From positions 62,001 through 126,000 of the forward strand of contig JAOIVW010000005.1 of assembly GCA_028224375.1 (NCBI GenBank): a stretch of DNA of 64,000 nucleotides, in the 5' to 3' direction. The DNA is from Hellea sp. GTDB taxonomy: Bacteria > Pseudomonadota > Alphaproteobacteria > Caulobacterales > Maricaulaceae. Numbering within the stretch: the stretch's first letter is position 1; each line of letters begins with the position of its first letter. This document shows positions 7,827-16,606 of this stretch, piece after piece. Position numbers and translations under genes: made by a program. The notes beneath the pieces are model-generated. The model was not told the origin of the DNA. It worked only from the letters and a program-made list of their open reading frames with translations, and made no database searches.

Positions 7827-9602
7827 ATGCCGTCCATTTTAGATATACTTGACGCGGCGTTTCGCGAAGCCTTTGTGGCTATGGAATTTCCGGCCCAAAT
7901 CGCTGGCGTTCAAGAAAGCACGCGCGGTGATGCTCCGTTCCAATGTAACGGTGCTTTAGCAGCGGCAGGCATTGCCAAGAAACGCGGCGAAAAGCTCAAT
8001 CCCCGCGATATCGCAGCTAATGTAATGGAGAGCATGACCTCTCATCCCATGATTGAAAAGATGGATATTGGAGGCCCTGGTTTTATCAATATCTATCCAA
8101 GCCAAGCGGCGGTTTCAAAGCGTGCGGCGGAATTGCAGGATGATGAGAACCTTGGAATTGTTCAACCCAAGCCTCTCTCTATTATCGTTGATTATGGCGG
8201 GGCGAATGTGGCTAAACCCATGCATGTCGGCCACTTGCGCTCTGCGGTTATTGGCGAAGCAATAAAGCGGCTTTTGCGTGTTCAAGGCCATAAGGTCTTG
8301 GGTGATGTCCATATGGGGGATTGGGGTCTACAGATGGGGCATTTGATTTCTGAACTGGAAATTGAACAGCCTGACCTACCTTATTTTGATGCTAATAAAG
8401 TCGGCGCCTATCCGACAGACTCGCCTGTAACGATGGATGACTTAGCGCGGCTCTATCCGAAAGCCAGCAATGCGGCCAAGGGCGACAAGGACCGTATGGA
8501 ACGCTCCCGCGTGGCCACGGCTGAGCTGCAGGCGGGACGCGCGGGTTATATGGCGTTGCTCGGGCATTTTATAGATGTCTCCGTCGCGGCACTGAAAATC
8601 GGATATGGAAATTTAGGTGTCGAATTTGATTTGTGGAAAGGGGAGGCCTGTGTCGACCCGTTGATTCCGGATATGATTAGTGAGTTAAAAGCCAAAGGTA
8701 TCACCGAAGAAGATGACGGCGCGCTGATTATCCGCGTTGAAGAAGAGGGCGAGAAAAAAGACGTCCCGCCCGTCATGCTACTCGCCAGTTCGGGCGCTGT
8801 GCTGTATCACACCACAGACCTAGCGACATTGGTTGACCGCAAAGCTGAAAATAATCCTGACCTGATTGTCTATGTCGTAGATCAGCGCCAAGCGCTTCAT
8901 TTTGAACAAGTCTTCCGCGCCGCCGTAAAGGCTGATTGGTACGCGCCTGAGCAGCTTTATCATGTCGGGTTTGGCACCATGAACGGCAAGGATGGCAAGC
9001 CGTTCAAAACACGTGAAGGCGGCGTTTTGCGTCTCGAAGATTTGCTCGGTATTATGAATGAGGCCGCCACCAAGCGCCTTGAAGAATCAGGCATTGGAGC
9101 TGATTTTGACGCGGCGGAACGTACAGAAATCGCTCGAAAGGTCGGCTTAGCCGCGCTGAAATTTGCAGATTTGCAGAACCAACGCCTGACCAATTACATA
9201 TTCGACCCTGAGCGCTTTACAGCCTTTGAAGGCAAGACAGGGCCTTATCTGCTCTATGCTGTCGTGCGGATTAAATCGATTTTACGCAAAGCTGAAACTC
9301 AAGGCTCGAAAGCTGGAGATATCGTCGTAGCTGAGCCCGCAGAAGAGCAACTGGTCTTGGCATTGGATGCCTTTGGCCGCGCGGTTGCGACCTCCGCCGA
9401 AAAATATTCTCCGCATATATTGTGCGATCATATCTATAAAGTCGCGCAGGCTTTTTCTCGTTTTTACACAGAGTGTCCCATCCTTGTTGATGACACGCCG
9501 CACGACGTCAGAGCGTCACGCCTAGCCTTAGCGCAGCTGACATTGCGTCAGTTGGAAATGGGCCTCAATATCCTCGGTATAGACGCGCCGGAACGTATGT
9601 AA
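7827..9602 (+). CDS. argS: Arginyl-tRNA synthetase
   Basis: Class Ia aminoacyl-tRNA synthetase charging tRNA-Arg, 591 residues. The N-terminal additional domain (FQCNGALAAAGIAKK) is followed by the HIGH box in the form AKPMHVGHLRSAVIG near residue 130 and the VHMGDWGLQMG motif. The KMSK-equivalent loop is GKDGKPFKTREGGVLRLEDL, the normal ArgS form. The C-terminal DALR anticodon-binding domain ends in HDVRASRLALAQLTLRQLEMGLNILGI, with the LGI-APERM ending typical of ArgS. Start ATG is 7 bases after the preceding lipoprotein gene, so expression is probably shared. Confidence 0.97.
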   Translation: MPSILDILDAAFREAFVAMEFPAQIAGVQESTRGDAPFQCNGALAAAGIAKKRGEKLNPRDIAANVMESMTSHPMIEKMDIGGPGFINIYPSQAAVSKRAAELQDDENLGIVQPKPLSIIVDYGGANVAKPMHVGHLRSAVIGEAIKRLLRVQGHKVLGDVHMGDWGLQMGHLISELEIEQPDLPYFDANKVGAYPTDSPVTMDDLARLYPKASNAAKGDKDRMERSRVATAELQAGRAGYMALLGHFIDVSVAALKIGYGNLGVEFDLWKGEACVDPLIPDMISELKAKGITEEDDGALIIRVEEEGEKKDVPPVMLLASSGAVLYHTTDLATLVDRKAENNPDLIVYVVDQRQALHFEQVFRAAVKADWYAPEQLYHVGFGTMNGKDGKPFKTREGGVLRLEDLLGIMNEAATKRLEESGIGADFDAAERTEIARKVGLAALKFADLQNQRLTNYIFDPERFTAFEGKTGPYLLYAVVRIKSILRKAETQGSKAGDIVVAEPAEEQLVLALDAFGRAVATSAEKYSPHILCDHIYKVAQAFSRFYTECPILVDDTPHDVRASRLALAQLTLRQLEMGLNILGIDAPERM

Positions 9603-9609
9603 CTGGTAT

Positions 9610-9987
9610 TTAGCCTTGTTTGAAGGCTTGCTGTAACTGCTGTTGTTGAGCGTGCACCGGTTGTTGATGAGGTGCAGCTTGTTGTGGTTGGGCTTGAACA
9701 GGTGCAGCTTGGCGCGGGGCGGCAGGAGCCTGAACTGGTACTCTTTGCGATTGGGCAGTTGCTTGACCGGCTTGGTGAACGGGCACTTCAACGCGTTTCT
9801 GTCCCTCATAGGCGCGCAGACCTTTGGTGGCGTCAAGACATTCAGCATACATATCCAAGATAGCGCCGATATTGCGCTCACCCCAAACGCCTTGACCTTT
9901 AAGCTTACTGACGAGCTCAAACGCAACTTCGGCTTCGGATTTGCCAGAACCTGTGGAGGCTTGGCCTTTAAAATCGTTTTCTGACAT
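9610..9987 (-). CDS. Small protein with Gln/Ala/Pro-rich C-terminal tail, unknown function
   Basis: A 125-residue protein of unknown function. I use the ATG at 9985-9987 because it follows a strong AGGAAGAG ribosome site; an upstream in-frame start would add eight residues without such a site. Residues ~14-60 look like a small ordered domain (SEAEVAFELVSKLKGQGVWGERN), after which the chain becomes a low-complexity tail of Gln, Ala, Pro and His from about 70 to the end, likely disordered. There is no signal peptide or membrane segment. It converges with argS with a 7-base gap. Confidence 0.72.
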   Translation of the reverse strand: MSENDFKGQASTGSGKSEAEVAFELVSKLKGQGVWGERNIGAILDMYAECLDATKGLRAYEGQKRVEVPVHQAGQATAQSQRVPVQAPAAPRQAAPVQAQPQQAAPHQQPVHAQQQQLQQAFKQG

Positions 9988-10097
9988 AATCTCTTCCTCT
10001 GATTTATCCACGCTTTAACAGGCAAATATGAAAAAATGGTGTGTGTGCCAGATTGACTCTGATATAGATTCGCGTCATCTGATGAACATAACTTTCA

Positions 10098-10282
10098 AGT
10101 GGGAGAGAGCTTCAAAGATTGCATAGACAATCGAGAGGCCACCGAAGGCGCAACCGCCCCGGAAACGCTCAGGTCAACGGACCGCTTGAAGGACAAAACG
10201 CTGGAAAGTGGACCGCTAGGTGAAAGGTCCCGCCGAAGGAGTAAATCTCTCAGGCCCAAAAGGACAGCAGGCGGCATGGAAG
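10098..10282 (+). ncRNA. Tandem glycine riboswitch upstream of gcvT
   Basis: Two glycine-aptamer copies in series just upstream of gcvT. The first begins with GGGAGAGAGC at 10101 and contains ACCGAAGGCGCAACCG (10141-10156) and the GCTCAGGTCAACGGACCGC block (10168-10186); the second contains CGCCGAAGGAGTAAATC and CTCTCAGGCCCAAAAGGAC (10231-10267). These conserved internal loops are the hallmark of glycine riboswitches, which in bacteria usually turn on gcv operons when glycine is high by cooperative binding. The second aptamer ends about 25 bases before the gcvT ATG, so control is likely at translation initiation or through a nearby structure; I see no classical terminator between it and gcvT. 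Confidence 0.95.
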
Positions 10283-10304
10283 ACGGCTAAGCCGTGACGA
10301 GTCT

Positions 10305-11444
10305 ATGTCTGAACTCCTAAAGACAAAATTACATGCTAAGCACGTTGAGCTTTACGCGAAAATGGTGCCCTTTGCGGGTTATGATATGCCAGTGCAATAT
10401 CCCATGGGCGTGATGAAAGAACATCTGCACACACGCGAAAAAGCAGGCCTTTTTGATGTCTCCCATATGGGTCAGTGCTTTATTTTCGCTGATGACGGGA
10501 CGTTTGAAACAGCAGCTAAAGCGCTTGAAAGATTAGTCCCTGCCGATATTCAATCACTGCAGCCCGGACAGCAGCGCTATTCCCAATTGCTCAATGATGA
10601 GGGCGGTATTCTGGACGATTTGATGATTTCCCGTCTGGGATTTGAAGGTCATACCCATAAGCTCTATCTGGTCGTCAATGCGGGCTGTAAGGCGGATGAC
10701 TTTATGCATCTGGCCACCTATATGCCGCCGGGCATTACCATTGATGTGGCGGATGACACGCTGTCGCTCATCGCGCTACAAGGCCCGAAAGCCGTTGATG
10801 TGCTTTCGCAATTTAATCCAGCGGTCAAAGACCTTACCTTCATGACGTCCATCGATGTGCCGCTTACGCCCACCATTTGGTGTCATGTGTCCCGCTCAGG
10901 ATATACGGGAGAAGATGGTTATGAAATCTCTATTAAACATGATGATGTTGAAGAACTCACAGAGCTTTTGCTGAAAAATGATGATGTTGAGATGATTGGT
11001 CTTGGCGCGCGCGACAGCCTTCGCCTCGAAGCTGGGCTTTGTCTCTATGGTCATGATATTGATACGAGTGTGTCGCCGATTGAAGCGGGGCTGTTTTGGT
11101 CTGTTCAAAAACATCGCCGTAGTGCTGACGCTGGCTACAAAGGCGCGGCACGAGTTGCGGCAGATATTGCCGATAAATCTACCAAGCGCCTTGTCGGTAT
11201 TCAGCCCGAAGGCCGTGCCCCTGCGCGGGAACATACTGAAATTCAAGACATGGACGGCAACACAATTGGCGAGATTACGAGCGGCGGCTTTGGCCCGACG
11301 GCTGGCGCTCCTGTCGCTATGGGTTATGTCGCGCGTAAATTTACCAAAGCGGGAACGCCCGTTCAGCTCATCGTGCGCGGTAAACCTCGCGCCGCCACCG
11401 TCGCGACAATGCCTTTCGCGCCACACAGATATTATCGAGGATAG
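10305..11444 (+). CDS. gcvT: Glycine cleavage system T protein (aminomethyltransferase)
   Basis: Transfers the aminomethyl group from lipoylated H protein to tetrahydrofolate, giving 5,10-methylene-THF and ammonia. The 379-residue chain has the expected N-terminal HVELYAKMVPFAGYDMPVQYP opening, FDVSHMGQ, the GGILDDLMI segment bearing the catalytic aspartate region, SRSGYTGEDGYEIS, and LRLEAGLCLYGHD, ending in a C-terminal barrel domain with GEITSGGFGPT. First structural gene behind the glycine riboswitch; gcvH follows 9 bases after its stop with an AGGAGG site. Confidence 0.97.
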   Translation: MSELLKTKLHAKHVELYAKMVPFAGYDMPVQYPMGVMKEHLHTREKAGLFDVSHMGQCFIFADDGTFETAAKALERLVPADIQSLQPGQQRYSQLLNDEGGILDDLMISRLGFEGHTHKLYLVVNAGCKADDFMHLATYMPPGITIDVADDTLSLIALQGPKAVDVLSQFNPAVKDLTFMTSIDVPLTPTIWCHVSRSGYTGEDGYEISIKHDDVEELTELLLKNDDVEMIGLGARDSLRLEAGLCLYGHDIDTSVSPIEAGLFWSVQKHRRSADAGYKGAARVAADIADKSTKRLVGIQPEGRAPAREHTEIQDMDGNTIGEITSGGFGPTAGAPVAMGYVARKFTKAGTPVQLIVRGKPRAATVATMPFAPHRYYRG

Positions 11445-11453
11445 GAGGACTTT

Positions 11454-11825
11454 ATGTCAGTCAAATATACAGAAGACCATGAATGGATTAAAGTCGATGG
11501 TGACATCGGCACAGTCGGGATTAGTCCTTATGCGGCTAAGGCCCTTGGCGATGTTGTTTATGTCGAGCTGCCCGAGATTGGCCGCGAAGTGGCTAAAGGT
11601 GATGAGGCGGCGGTCGTCGAATCCGTCAAAGCCGCCTCTGAGGTCTACGCGCCTGTCGGCGGCGAAGTCACAGAAGTGAACGAGAAACTCGAAGACGCGC
11701 CCGAAACGGTCAACGCGTCTGCGGATGGTGACGGTTGGTTTCTCAAGATGAAAATCGCGGATGCTGGTGAGTTGGACGCGCTGATGGATGAAGCGGCTTA
11801 CAAGACGTATTGCGACGGACTATAA
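11454..11825 (+). CDS. gcvH: Glycine cleavage system H protein
   Basis: Lipoyl carrier that shuttles the aminomethyl intermediate between the P, T and L proteins. The 123-residue chain starts with the canonical YTEDHEWIKVDGD and carries the lipoylation lysine K59 in VVESVKAASEVYAP, followed by GGEVTEVNE and the DGWFLKMK segment. Length matches the family. A strong AGGAGG sequence sits 5 bases before the ATG. It is followed by a short membrane ORF and then gcvPA in the same operon. Confidence 0.97.
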   Translation: MSVKYTEDHEWIKVDGDIGTVGISPYAAKALGDVVYVELPEIGREVAKGDEAAVVESVKAASEVYAPVGGEVTEVNEKLEDAPETVNASADGDGWFLKMKIADAGELDALMDEAAYKTYCDGL

Positions 11826-11828
11826 TTC

Positions 11829-12005
11829 GTGTGGGACCTCCTACTAAACATTGGAGCGATTGCTGTATTGCTCGTCTTGTTTGGTGGTGCCGCGCTAAGT
11901 TATTTTCTTCTGAAATCGATTATTGGACCCGAAGGTAGTATATTCGTTGGGCTGTTGTTGTCCGCTTATCCTGCTTACTTGGTTTTTCAAAAATTAGAAA
12001 TGTAA
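11829..12005 (+). CDS. Possible 58-residue membrane protein within the gcv operon
   Basis: A short frame between gcvH and gcvPA, GTG at 11829-11831 to TAA at 12003-12005, reading MWDLLLNIGAIAVLLVLFGG then ALSYFLLKSII, GPEGSIFVGLLLSA and YPAYLVFQKLEM. It contains two hydrophobic segments (about 4-27 and 36-52) separated by a short polar turn, consistent with a two-helix inner-membrane protein. It fills an otherwise unexplained 192-base gap in a tightly packed operon. The ribosome site is weak (GGAC about 10 bases upstream), so this is a candidate rather than a certain gene; I recognise no family. Confidence 0.5.
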   Translation: MWDLLLNIGAIAVLLVLFGGAALSYFLLKSIIGPEGSIFVGLLLSAYPAYLVFQKLEM

Positions 12006-12017
12006 TGGAACAAAAAA

Positions 12018-13358
12018 ATGCGTTACCTCCCTTTGAATGCAAATGATCGCGCTCAAATGCTCGACATCGTTGGTGTCGATAATATTGATGCTCTGTTTGA
12101 AGACGTGCCCAAATCGGCGCGGCTGAAAAATCTTATTGATTTACCATTGCATCAATCCGAAGCGGCGGTGGAGCGGCATATGTCGCGCTTGTCGGCTAAG
12201 TCGGTCAGCGCCTCATCCGTGCCGTTCTTTTGCGGGGCAGGGGCTTATAAGCACCATATTCCAGCCACAGTGGATCACCTCATTCAGCGCTCTGAATTTC
12301 TTACCGCCTACACGCCTTATCAACCTGAAATCAGCCAAGGCACATTGCAGGCGCTGTTTGAGTTTCAAACACAGGTCGCGCTCCTCACGGGGATGGATGT
12401 CGCCAATGCCTCTATGTATGACGGCTCAACCGCCTGCGCCGAAGCGGTGGTTATGGCCAAACGCGTGACGCGCAAGTCAAAAGCCGTCCTCGCGCCGGGA
12501 CTGCATCCACATTATGCGGCGGCGACACAGATGCTTGCCTCGACGCTAGATATTTCGATTAATGAGGTCGTGCCTGACATTGGCGCAGACGCCTCTGTCA
12601 TTGATTTGATTACGGACGAAACCGCCTGTGTTGTCGTGCAGTCACCCAATGTCTTTGGCGAGATTGTTGACCTCGCGCCGATTGCCGAAAAGGCGCACGC
12701 GCACAAGGCGTTGCTGATTGCTGTCTTTACAGAGCCCGTCGCGCTGGGCCTGATTAAATCGCCTGGAGAGCAAGGCGCGGATATTGTTGTCGGTGAAGGG
12801 CAGGGCATCGGCGTTGGCCTGAACTTTGGCGGGCCGCATGTCGGGCTTTTTGCCTGCCGTCAAAAGCTCGTGCGGCAAATGCCGGGCCGTGTTTGCGGCG
12901 AAACGGTCGATGCTAATGGCGAGCGCGGATACGTGCTGACCCTTTCTACGCGCGAGCAACATATTCGCCGCGAGAAAGCGACCTCTAATATTTGTACGAA
13001 CTCTGGTCTCTGTTGCCTCGCTTTCACTATCCATATGAGCTTGCTAGGCGATGCGGGATTACAGCAGATGGCGACACTCAATCACGAAAATGCCGTGCAT
13101 CTCGCGGATGTCATTGATGGGATTAAAGGTGCTGAGGTGCTCAATGAGACTTTTTTTAATGAGTTTACCGTGCGGCTGAATAAACCCGCTGCAGAGGTCG
13201 TTCAGGCTTTGGCCGATAAGAGCATTCTCGGCGGCGTCCCGTTCTCCCGCATTAGCGACGGTGAGCATGAAGACTTGCTCCTCGTCTGCGCAACAGAAGT
13301 CGTAAGCGATGAGGACATCCACGCCTTTGGGCACGCTCTTGAGGAGGTTTTGTCATGA
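12018..13358 (+). CDS. gcvPA: Glycine decarboxylase P protein, subunit 1
   Basis: N-terminal half of the split PLP-dependent glycine decarboxylase, which removes CO2 from glycine and loads the aminomethyl group on the H protein. The 446 residues include the family signatures [50 protein letters not shown] and GFLGGPH-like [15 protein letters not shown], with the [11 protein letters not shown] segment. This subunit lacks the PLP lysine, which is on GcvPB. The stop overlaps the gcvPB start (ATGA at 13355-13358), as expected for obligate partners. Confidence 0.96.
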   Translation: MRYLPLNANDRAQMLDIVGVDNIDALFEDVPKSARLKNLIDLPLHQSEAAVERHMSRLSAKSVSASSVPFFCGAGAYKHHIPATVDHLIQRSEFLTAYTPYQPEISQGTLQALFEFQTQVALLTGMDVANASMYDGSTACAEAVVMAKRVTRKSKAVLAPGLHPHYAAATQMLASTLDISINEVVPDIGADASVIDLITDETACVVVQSPNVFGEIVDLAPIAEKAHAHKALLIAVFTEPVALGLIKSPGEQGADIVVGEGQGIGVGLNFGGPHVGLFACRQKLVRQMPGRVCGETVDANGERGYVLTLSTREQHIRREKATSNICTNSGLCCLAFTIHMSLLGDAGLQQMATLNHENAVHLADVIDGIKGAEVLNETFFNEFTVRLNKPAAEVVQALADKSILGGVPFSRISDGEHEDLLLVCATEVVSDEDIHAFGHALEEVLS

Positions 13359-14917
13359 AAACCGAAGGACGCCCCACAAGCCCCGTTGCGGCTAATATGA
13401 ATGACGTGAAAACTGTTTCTGGCTCCAAAGCTTTGGAGCAAGCCACCAAGCTTATTTTTGAAACAGGTACGCCGCGCCGTACGGGAATTGATTTTCCCAA
13501 ACCGAAAGGCCGCGCCTCGCGCCTTGGCGCGAATAATGAACGCCAAGGTGAGATTGGTCTGCCCGGATTATCTGAGCCTGAAACAATGCGCCATTATGTG
13601 CGCCTAAGCCAAAAGAACTATGCGATTGATCTAGGTGTTTATCCGCTCGGCTCTTGCACCATGAAACATAATCCGCGGCTCAATGAGAAAGTTGCGCGTA
13701 TGCCCGGCTTTGCCGATGTGCATCCTTTGCAGCCAATCTCGACAGTGCAAGGCGCGCTAGAACTGATGTATGAGCTATCCGATTGGATTTGTAAGCTGAC
13801 GGGCATGCCGGCTGTAGCCTTGACCCCCAAAGCGGGCGCGCATGGTGAGCTTTGCGGGATGATGGCGATACGTGCGCGTCTGGACGCCGATGGGCAGTCA
13901 CAACGCCGCCGCGTTCTTGTGCCGGAGTCTGCCCATGGCACGAATCCTGCGACTGCCGTTCAATGCGGTTTTACCGTTGACGAAATCCCAGCCTCTGGCG
14001 ATGGGCGCGTCAATATCGAAGCGCTTAAGGAAAAAATAAAAAGTGACCCTGACAGCGTCGCCGGGATTATGCTGACCAACCCCAATACATGCGGACTGTT
14101 TGAGCGGGATGTCATCGAAATTGCCGACCTTATCCACGCGGCAGGCGGTTACTTCTATTGCGACGGCGCGAATTTTAATGCGCTTGTTGGGCGTGTACGT
14201 CCGGGCGATTTAGGCGTGGATGCGATGCACCTTAATCTGCATAAAACATTCTCAACACCTCATGGCGGCGGCGGTCCTGGTTCAGGCCCGACTGTGTTGT
14301 CTGATGCGCTGAAAGCCCACGCGCCTGTCCCTTATGTTGTGAAGACTGAGAAAGGTTATGAACTTGTCGAGCATAAAGATGGGGTCAGCTTTGGCCGCAT
14401 GTGCGCTTTCCACGGACAGATGGGCATGTATAGCCGCGCGCTCACCTATATGATGAGCCATGGATCCGACGGGCTTAAGCAGGCCACAGAAGACGCTGTG
14501 CTCAACGCCAATTATGTACAAGCCTCGCTGTCGGATGTGATGAGCCCTGCCTTTGGCGGTATCTGTATGCATGAGGCGTTATTTGACGATCGTTTCCTCA
14601 AAGATACGGGCGTGGATACGCTCGATTTTGCTAAGGCCATGATTGATGAAGGCTATCATCCGATGACGATGTATTTTCCTTTGGTCGTTCACGGCGCAAT
14701 GTTGATTGAGCCGACGGAGTCAGAATCCAAGGGTGAGCTTGACCGCTTTATCGGGTCGATGCGGCATCTCGCGGAACGCGCGACATCAGGTGATTTGGAG
14801 AGCTTTAAGCAAGCGCCGATTTACGCGCCTATGCGCCGCCTTGATGAAACGCAGGCCGCACGTAAGCCCGTCTTGCGCTGGACACCTCCGCAAGACAACG
14901 CTGAAGCTGCCGAGTAA
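13355..14917 (+). CDS. gcvPB: Glycine decarboxylase P protein, subunit 2
   Basis: C-terminal, catalytic half of split glycine decarboxylase, 520 residues. It carries the PLP-binding lysine in [18 protein letters not shown], the [11 protein letters not shown] and HPLQP motifs, and GTNPATA in the cofactor region. The N-terminal ~40 residues (up to RRTGIDFP) are variable as usual. Starts at an ATG overlapping gcvPA by four bases. It ends the riboswitch-controlled gcv operon, though the following oxygenase starts only 8 bases later and may be cotranscribed. Confidence 0.96.
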   Translation: MKTEGRPTSPVAANMNDVKTVSGSKALEQATKLIFETGTPRRTGIDFPKPKGRASRLGANNERQGEIGLPGLSEPETMRHYVRLSQKNYAIDLGVYPLGSCTMKHNPRLNEKVARMPGFADVHPLQPISTVQGALELMYELSDWICKLTGMPAVALTPKAGAHGELCGMMAIRARLDADGQSQRRRVLVPESAHGTNPATAVQCGFTVDEIPASGDGRVNIEALKEKIKSDPDSVAGIMLTNPNTCGLFERDVIEIADLIHAAGGYFYCDGANFNALVGRVRPGDLGVDAMHLNLHKTFSTPHGGGGPGSGPTVLSDALKAHAPVPYVVKTEKGYELVEHKDGVSFGRMCAFHGQMGMYSRALTYMMSHGSDGLKQATEDAVLNANYVQASLSDVMSPAFGGICMHEALFDDRFLKDTGVDTLDFAKAMIDEGYHPMTMYFPLVVHGAMLIEPTESESKGELDRFIGSMRHLAERATSGDLESFKQAPIYAPMRRLDETQAARKPVLRWTPPQDNAEAAE

Positions 14918-14925
14918 TACTCAGC

Positions 14926-15630
14926 ATGCCGGATTTCATCGGAGAATATGAGGCTCACCTAGCGCCGGATGTTTGCAAGAGCCTGATCAAAGCGTTTGAG
15001 GCAGATCAGAATCAACGCCCAGGCGTAACCGGACAAGGCATTGATAAAGTCCGCAAGGATAGCTCAGACATTACGCTGGACCGCTATCCAGCGTGGGGAA
15101 GACGTCTTGAGGTCATCCATGACGCGACCCTAAAGGGGCTGATGCAATATGCGCGGACTTATCCGCATCTGGTCATTGGGGCTCTGGCGCTGAATTGGAC
15201 ACCGCCCGGCTCGGATAAACCCCGCTCTATCGCGGCGGAGGATATTAAGACAATGGATGATGGGATGTTGTTTGATTTTGTCAGCACGATTTTCCGTACT
15301 GGTACAACTAACCTTCAAAAGTATAAAAAAGGCACCGGCGGTTATCATCATTGGCATAGCGAGCATTATCCAAGTCCTCATGACCCCTCTGATGCCTCTC
15401 TGCACCGCGTATTATTGTGGATGTATTATCTAAACGATGTGACAGAGGGCGGAGGAACGTCTTTTTACTATCAAGACAAAACTATCTCGCCCCAAGAGGG
15501 AAAGCTGGTTATCGCGCCCGCCGGCTTTACACACACGCATCGCGGTGAAGTCCCGCTCTCAAATGATAAGTATATTCTGACGTCTTGGATTATGTTTAAG
15601 GACCGCAAAACGCTTTACGGTCTCAGTTAA
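14926..15630 (+). CDS. 2OG-Fe(II) oxygenase superfamily protein
   Basis: A 234-residue predicted iron and 2-oxoglutarate-dependent oxygenase of the prolyl-4-hydroxylase-like group. The putative metal triad is H144 and E146 in HWHSEHYP with a distal histidine at H203 or H205 in GFTHTHRG; the strand WMYYLNDVTEGGGTSFYYQD between them is characteristic. The usual HxD is HxE here and the 2OG-binding arginine position looks like K215 (NDKYILTSW), both tolerated variations in this superfamily but worth noting. No signal peptide. Located 8 bases after gcvPB, so it may share glycine control. Substrate unknown. Confidence 0.78.
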   Translation: MPDFIGEYEAHLAPDVCKSLIKAFEADQNQRPGVTGQGIDKVRKDSSDITLDRYPAWGRRLEVIHDATLKGLMQYARTYPHLVIGALALNWTPPGSDKPRSIAAEDIKTMDDGMLFDFVSTIFRTGTTNLQKYKKGTGGYHHWHSEHYPSPHDPSDASLHRVLLWMYYLNDVTEGGGTSFYYQDKTISPQEGKLVIAPAGFTHTHRGEVPLSNDKYILTSWIMFKDRKTLYGLS

Positions 15631-15728
15631 GCGCATCTTCATTTTTGTATCATTTTCTCTTCTGTCTTGACCTTTCGGCTCATGGCTGACATTTTTGTTC
15701 TGGGCAATTCAGCCACGGGGAGAGCAAT

Positions 15729-16037
15729 ATGCTTCAACAATTTCTAAGTTTTGACAAATTGATCGGTACAAAGCTGATCAAGATTTTATATTTTCTGGGC
15801 CTAATTGCTCTTGCATTGAGCGGTATTATGGGAATCTTTAAAGGATTTGGAATGATGCGCTTCAGTTTTACGGGCGGATTAGGCGCTATTGTTGCTGCGT
15901 TAATCGTCACTGTACTTGGCTTTTTCTTTTGGCGTTTCATGTGCGAAATTTACATGCTCTTCTTCCGCATGAGTGATGATCTTCGCGATATAAAGAACCA
16001 TCAGCTTGGCAATGCGCCAAATGATATAGACGTTTAG
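15729..16037 (+). CDS. DUF4282 membrane protein
   Basis: A 102-residue protein beginning MLQQFLSFDKLIGTKLIKIL with two hydrophobic stretches (about 19-38 and 50-69), then RFMCEIYMLFFRMSDDLRDI and a short polar tail. This FLSFDKLIT-(2 TM)-RxxCExxxvxFrixdnL layout is that of DUF4282 proteins, small inner-membrane proteins of unknown function. A GGGGAGAG ribosome site precedes the ATG. A strong terminator follows directly. No partner gene is obvious. Confidence 0.8.
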   Translation: MLQQFLSFDKLIGTKLIKILYFLGLIALALSGIMGIFKGFGMMRFSFTGGLGAIVAALIVTVLGFFFWRFMCEIYMLFFRMSDDLRDIKNHQLGNAPNDIDV

Positions 16038-16044
16038 GCATTAA

Positions 16045-16071
16045 AAAAGCCGCTTCAAAAAAGCGGCTTTT
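16045..16071. terminator. Bidirectional rho-independent terminator
   Basis: An 11-bp perfect stem, AAAAGCCGCTT (16045-16055) and AAGCGGCTTTT (16061-16071), with a 5-base loop. The A-run on the left and T-run on the right allow it to end both the plus-strand DUF4282 transcript and the minus-strand ATP synthase F0 operon. Confidence 0.9.
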
Positions 16072-16094
16072 CAAATTCTAAAAAACAAAAGCGC

Positions 16095-16595
16095 TTAGTT
16101 TAAAACTTTGCCCATTTGCGCGATACCATCTTTGACGAGGTTCGCATGATCCGTTGCCTTAGTACCTGAGCGGATAAGCTTTTCAGCAGCTTCTAGCGCC
16201 ATATCAGCCGCTTTCGCTTTAACCTCAGCCATCGCTTGAGCTTCGGCTGTTGCGATCTTGGCTTCCGCTTGAGCCGCGCGGCGGTCTAGACGTTCCGTTA
16301 AATCCTTGCGTGCATTCTCAGCCATAATTTCAGCATCATGACGCGCTTGCTTGACGATGCTTTCGGCATGGTCTTCGGCCTCTTTCTGCTTGCGCTGATA
16401 AGAGGCGAGAAGGGCTTGAGCTTCTTCGCGAAGAGATCTCGCTTCGTCGAGTTCGGCACGGATTTTATCCGCGCGAGCATCAAGGGCCCCAGCAATCTTT
16501 TTGTGAATACCAAAATACCCCAGCACGAGGAGGAAAAGAACAAGGGCGATAAAAACCCAAATAGTTGGACTGTTCAGAGCAAAATCAAAATACAT
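16095..16595 (-). CDS. atpF: ATP synthase F0 subunit b
   Basis: Peripheral stalk subunit tying F0 to F1. The 166-residue chain has one N-terminal membrane helix (residues 8-28, IWVFIALVLFLLVLGYFGI) followed by GIHKKIAGALDARADKIRAELDEA and a long charged, Ala/Glu/Lys-rich coiled coil to the C-terminus. Alphaproteobacteria carry b and b' as a heterodimer, and the b' gene is 11 bases upstream. It is the last gene of the F0 operon before the shared terminator. Confidence 0.95.
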   Translation of the reverse strand: MYFDFALNSPTIWVFIALVLFLLVLGYFGIHKKIAGALDARADKIRAELDEARSLREEAQALLASYQRKQKEAEDHAESIVKQARHDAEIMAENARKDLTERLDRRAAQAEAKIATAEAQAMAEVKAKAADMALEAAEKLIRSGTKATDHANLVKDGIAQMGKVLN

Positions 16596-16606
16596 CTCAT
16601 ATGCTC

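Noticed and set aside
9528-10025. 165-codon minus-strand frame around the Gln-rich gene
   Set aside because: It is an off-frame shadow of the Gln-rich gene with no ribosome site; composition follows the GC pattern of the real frame.
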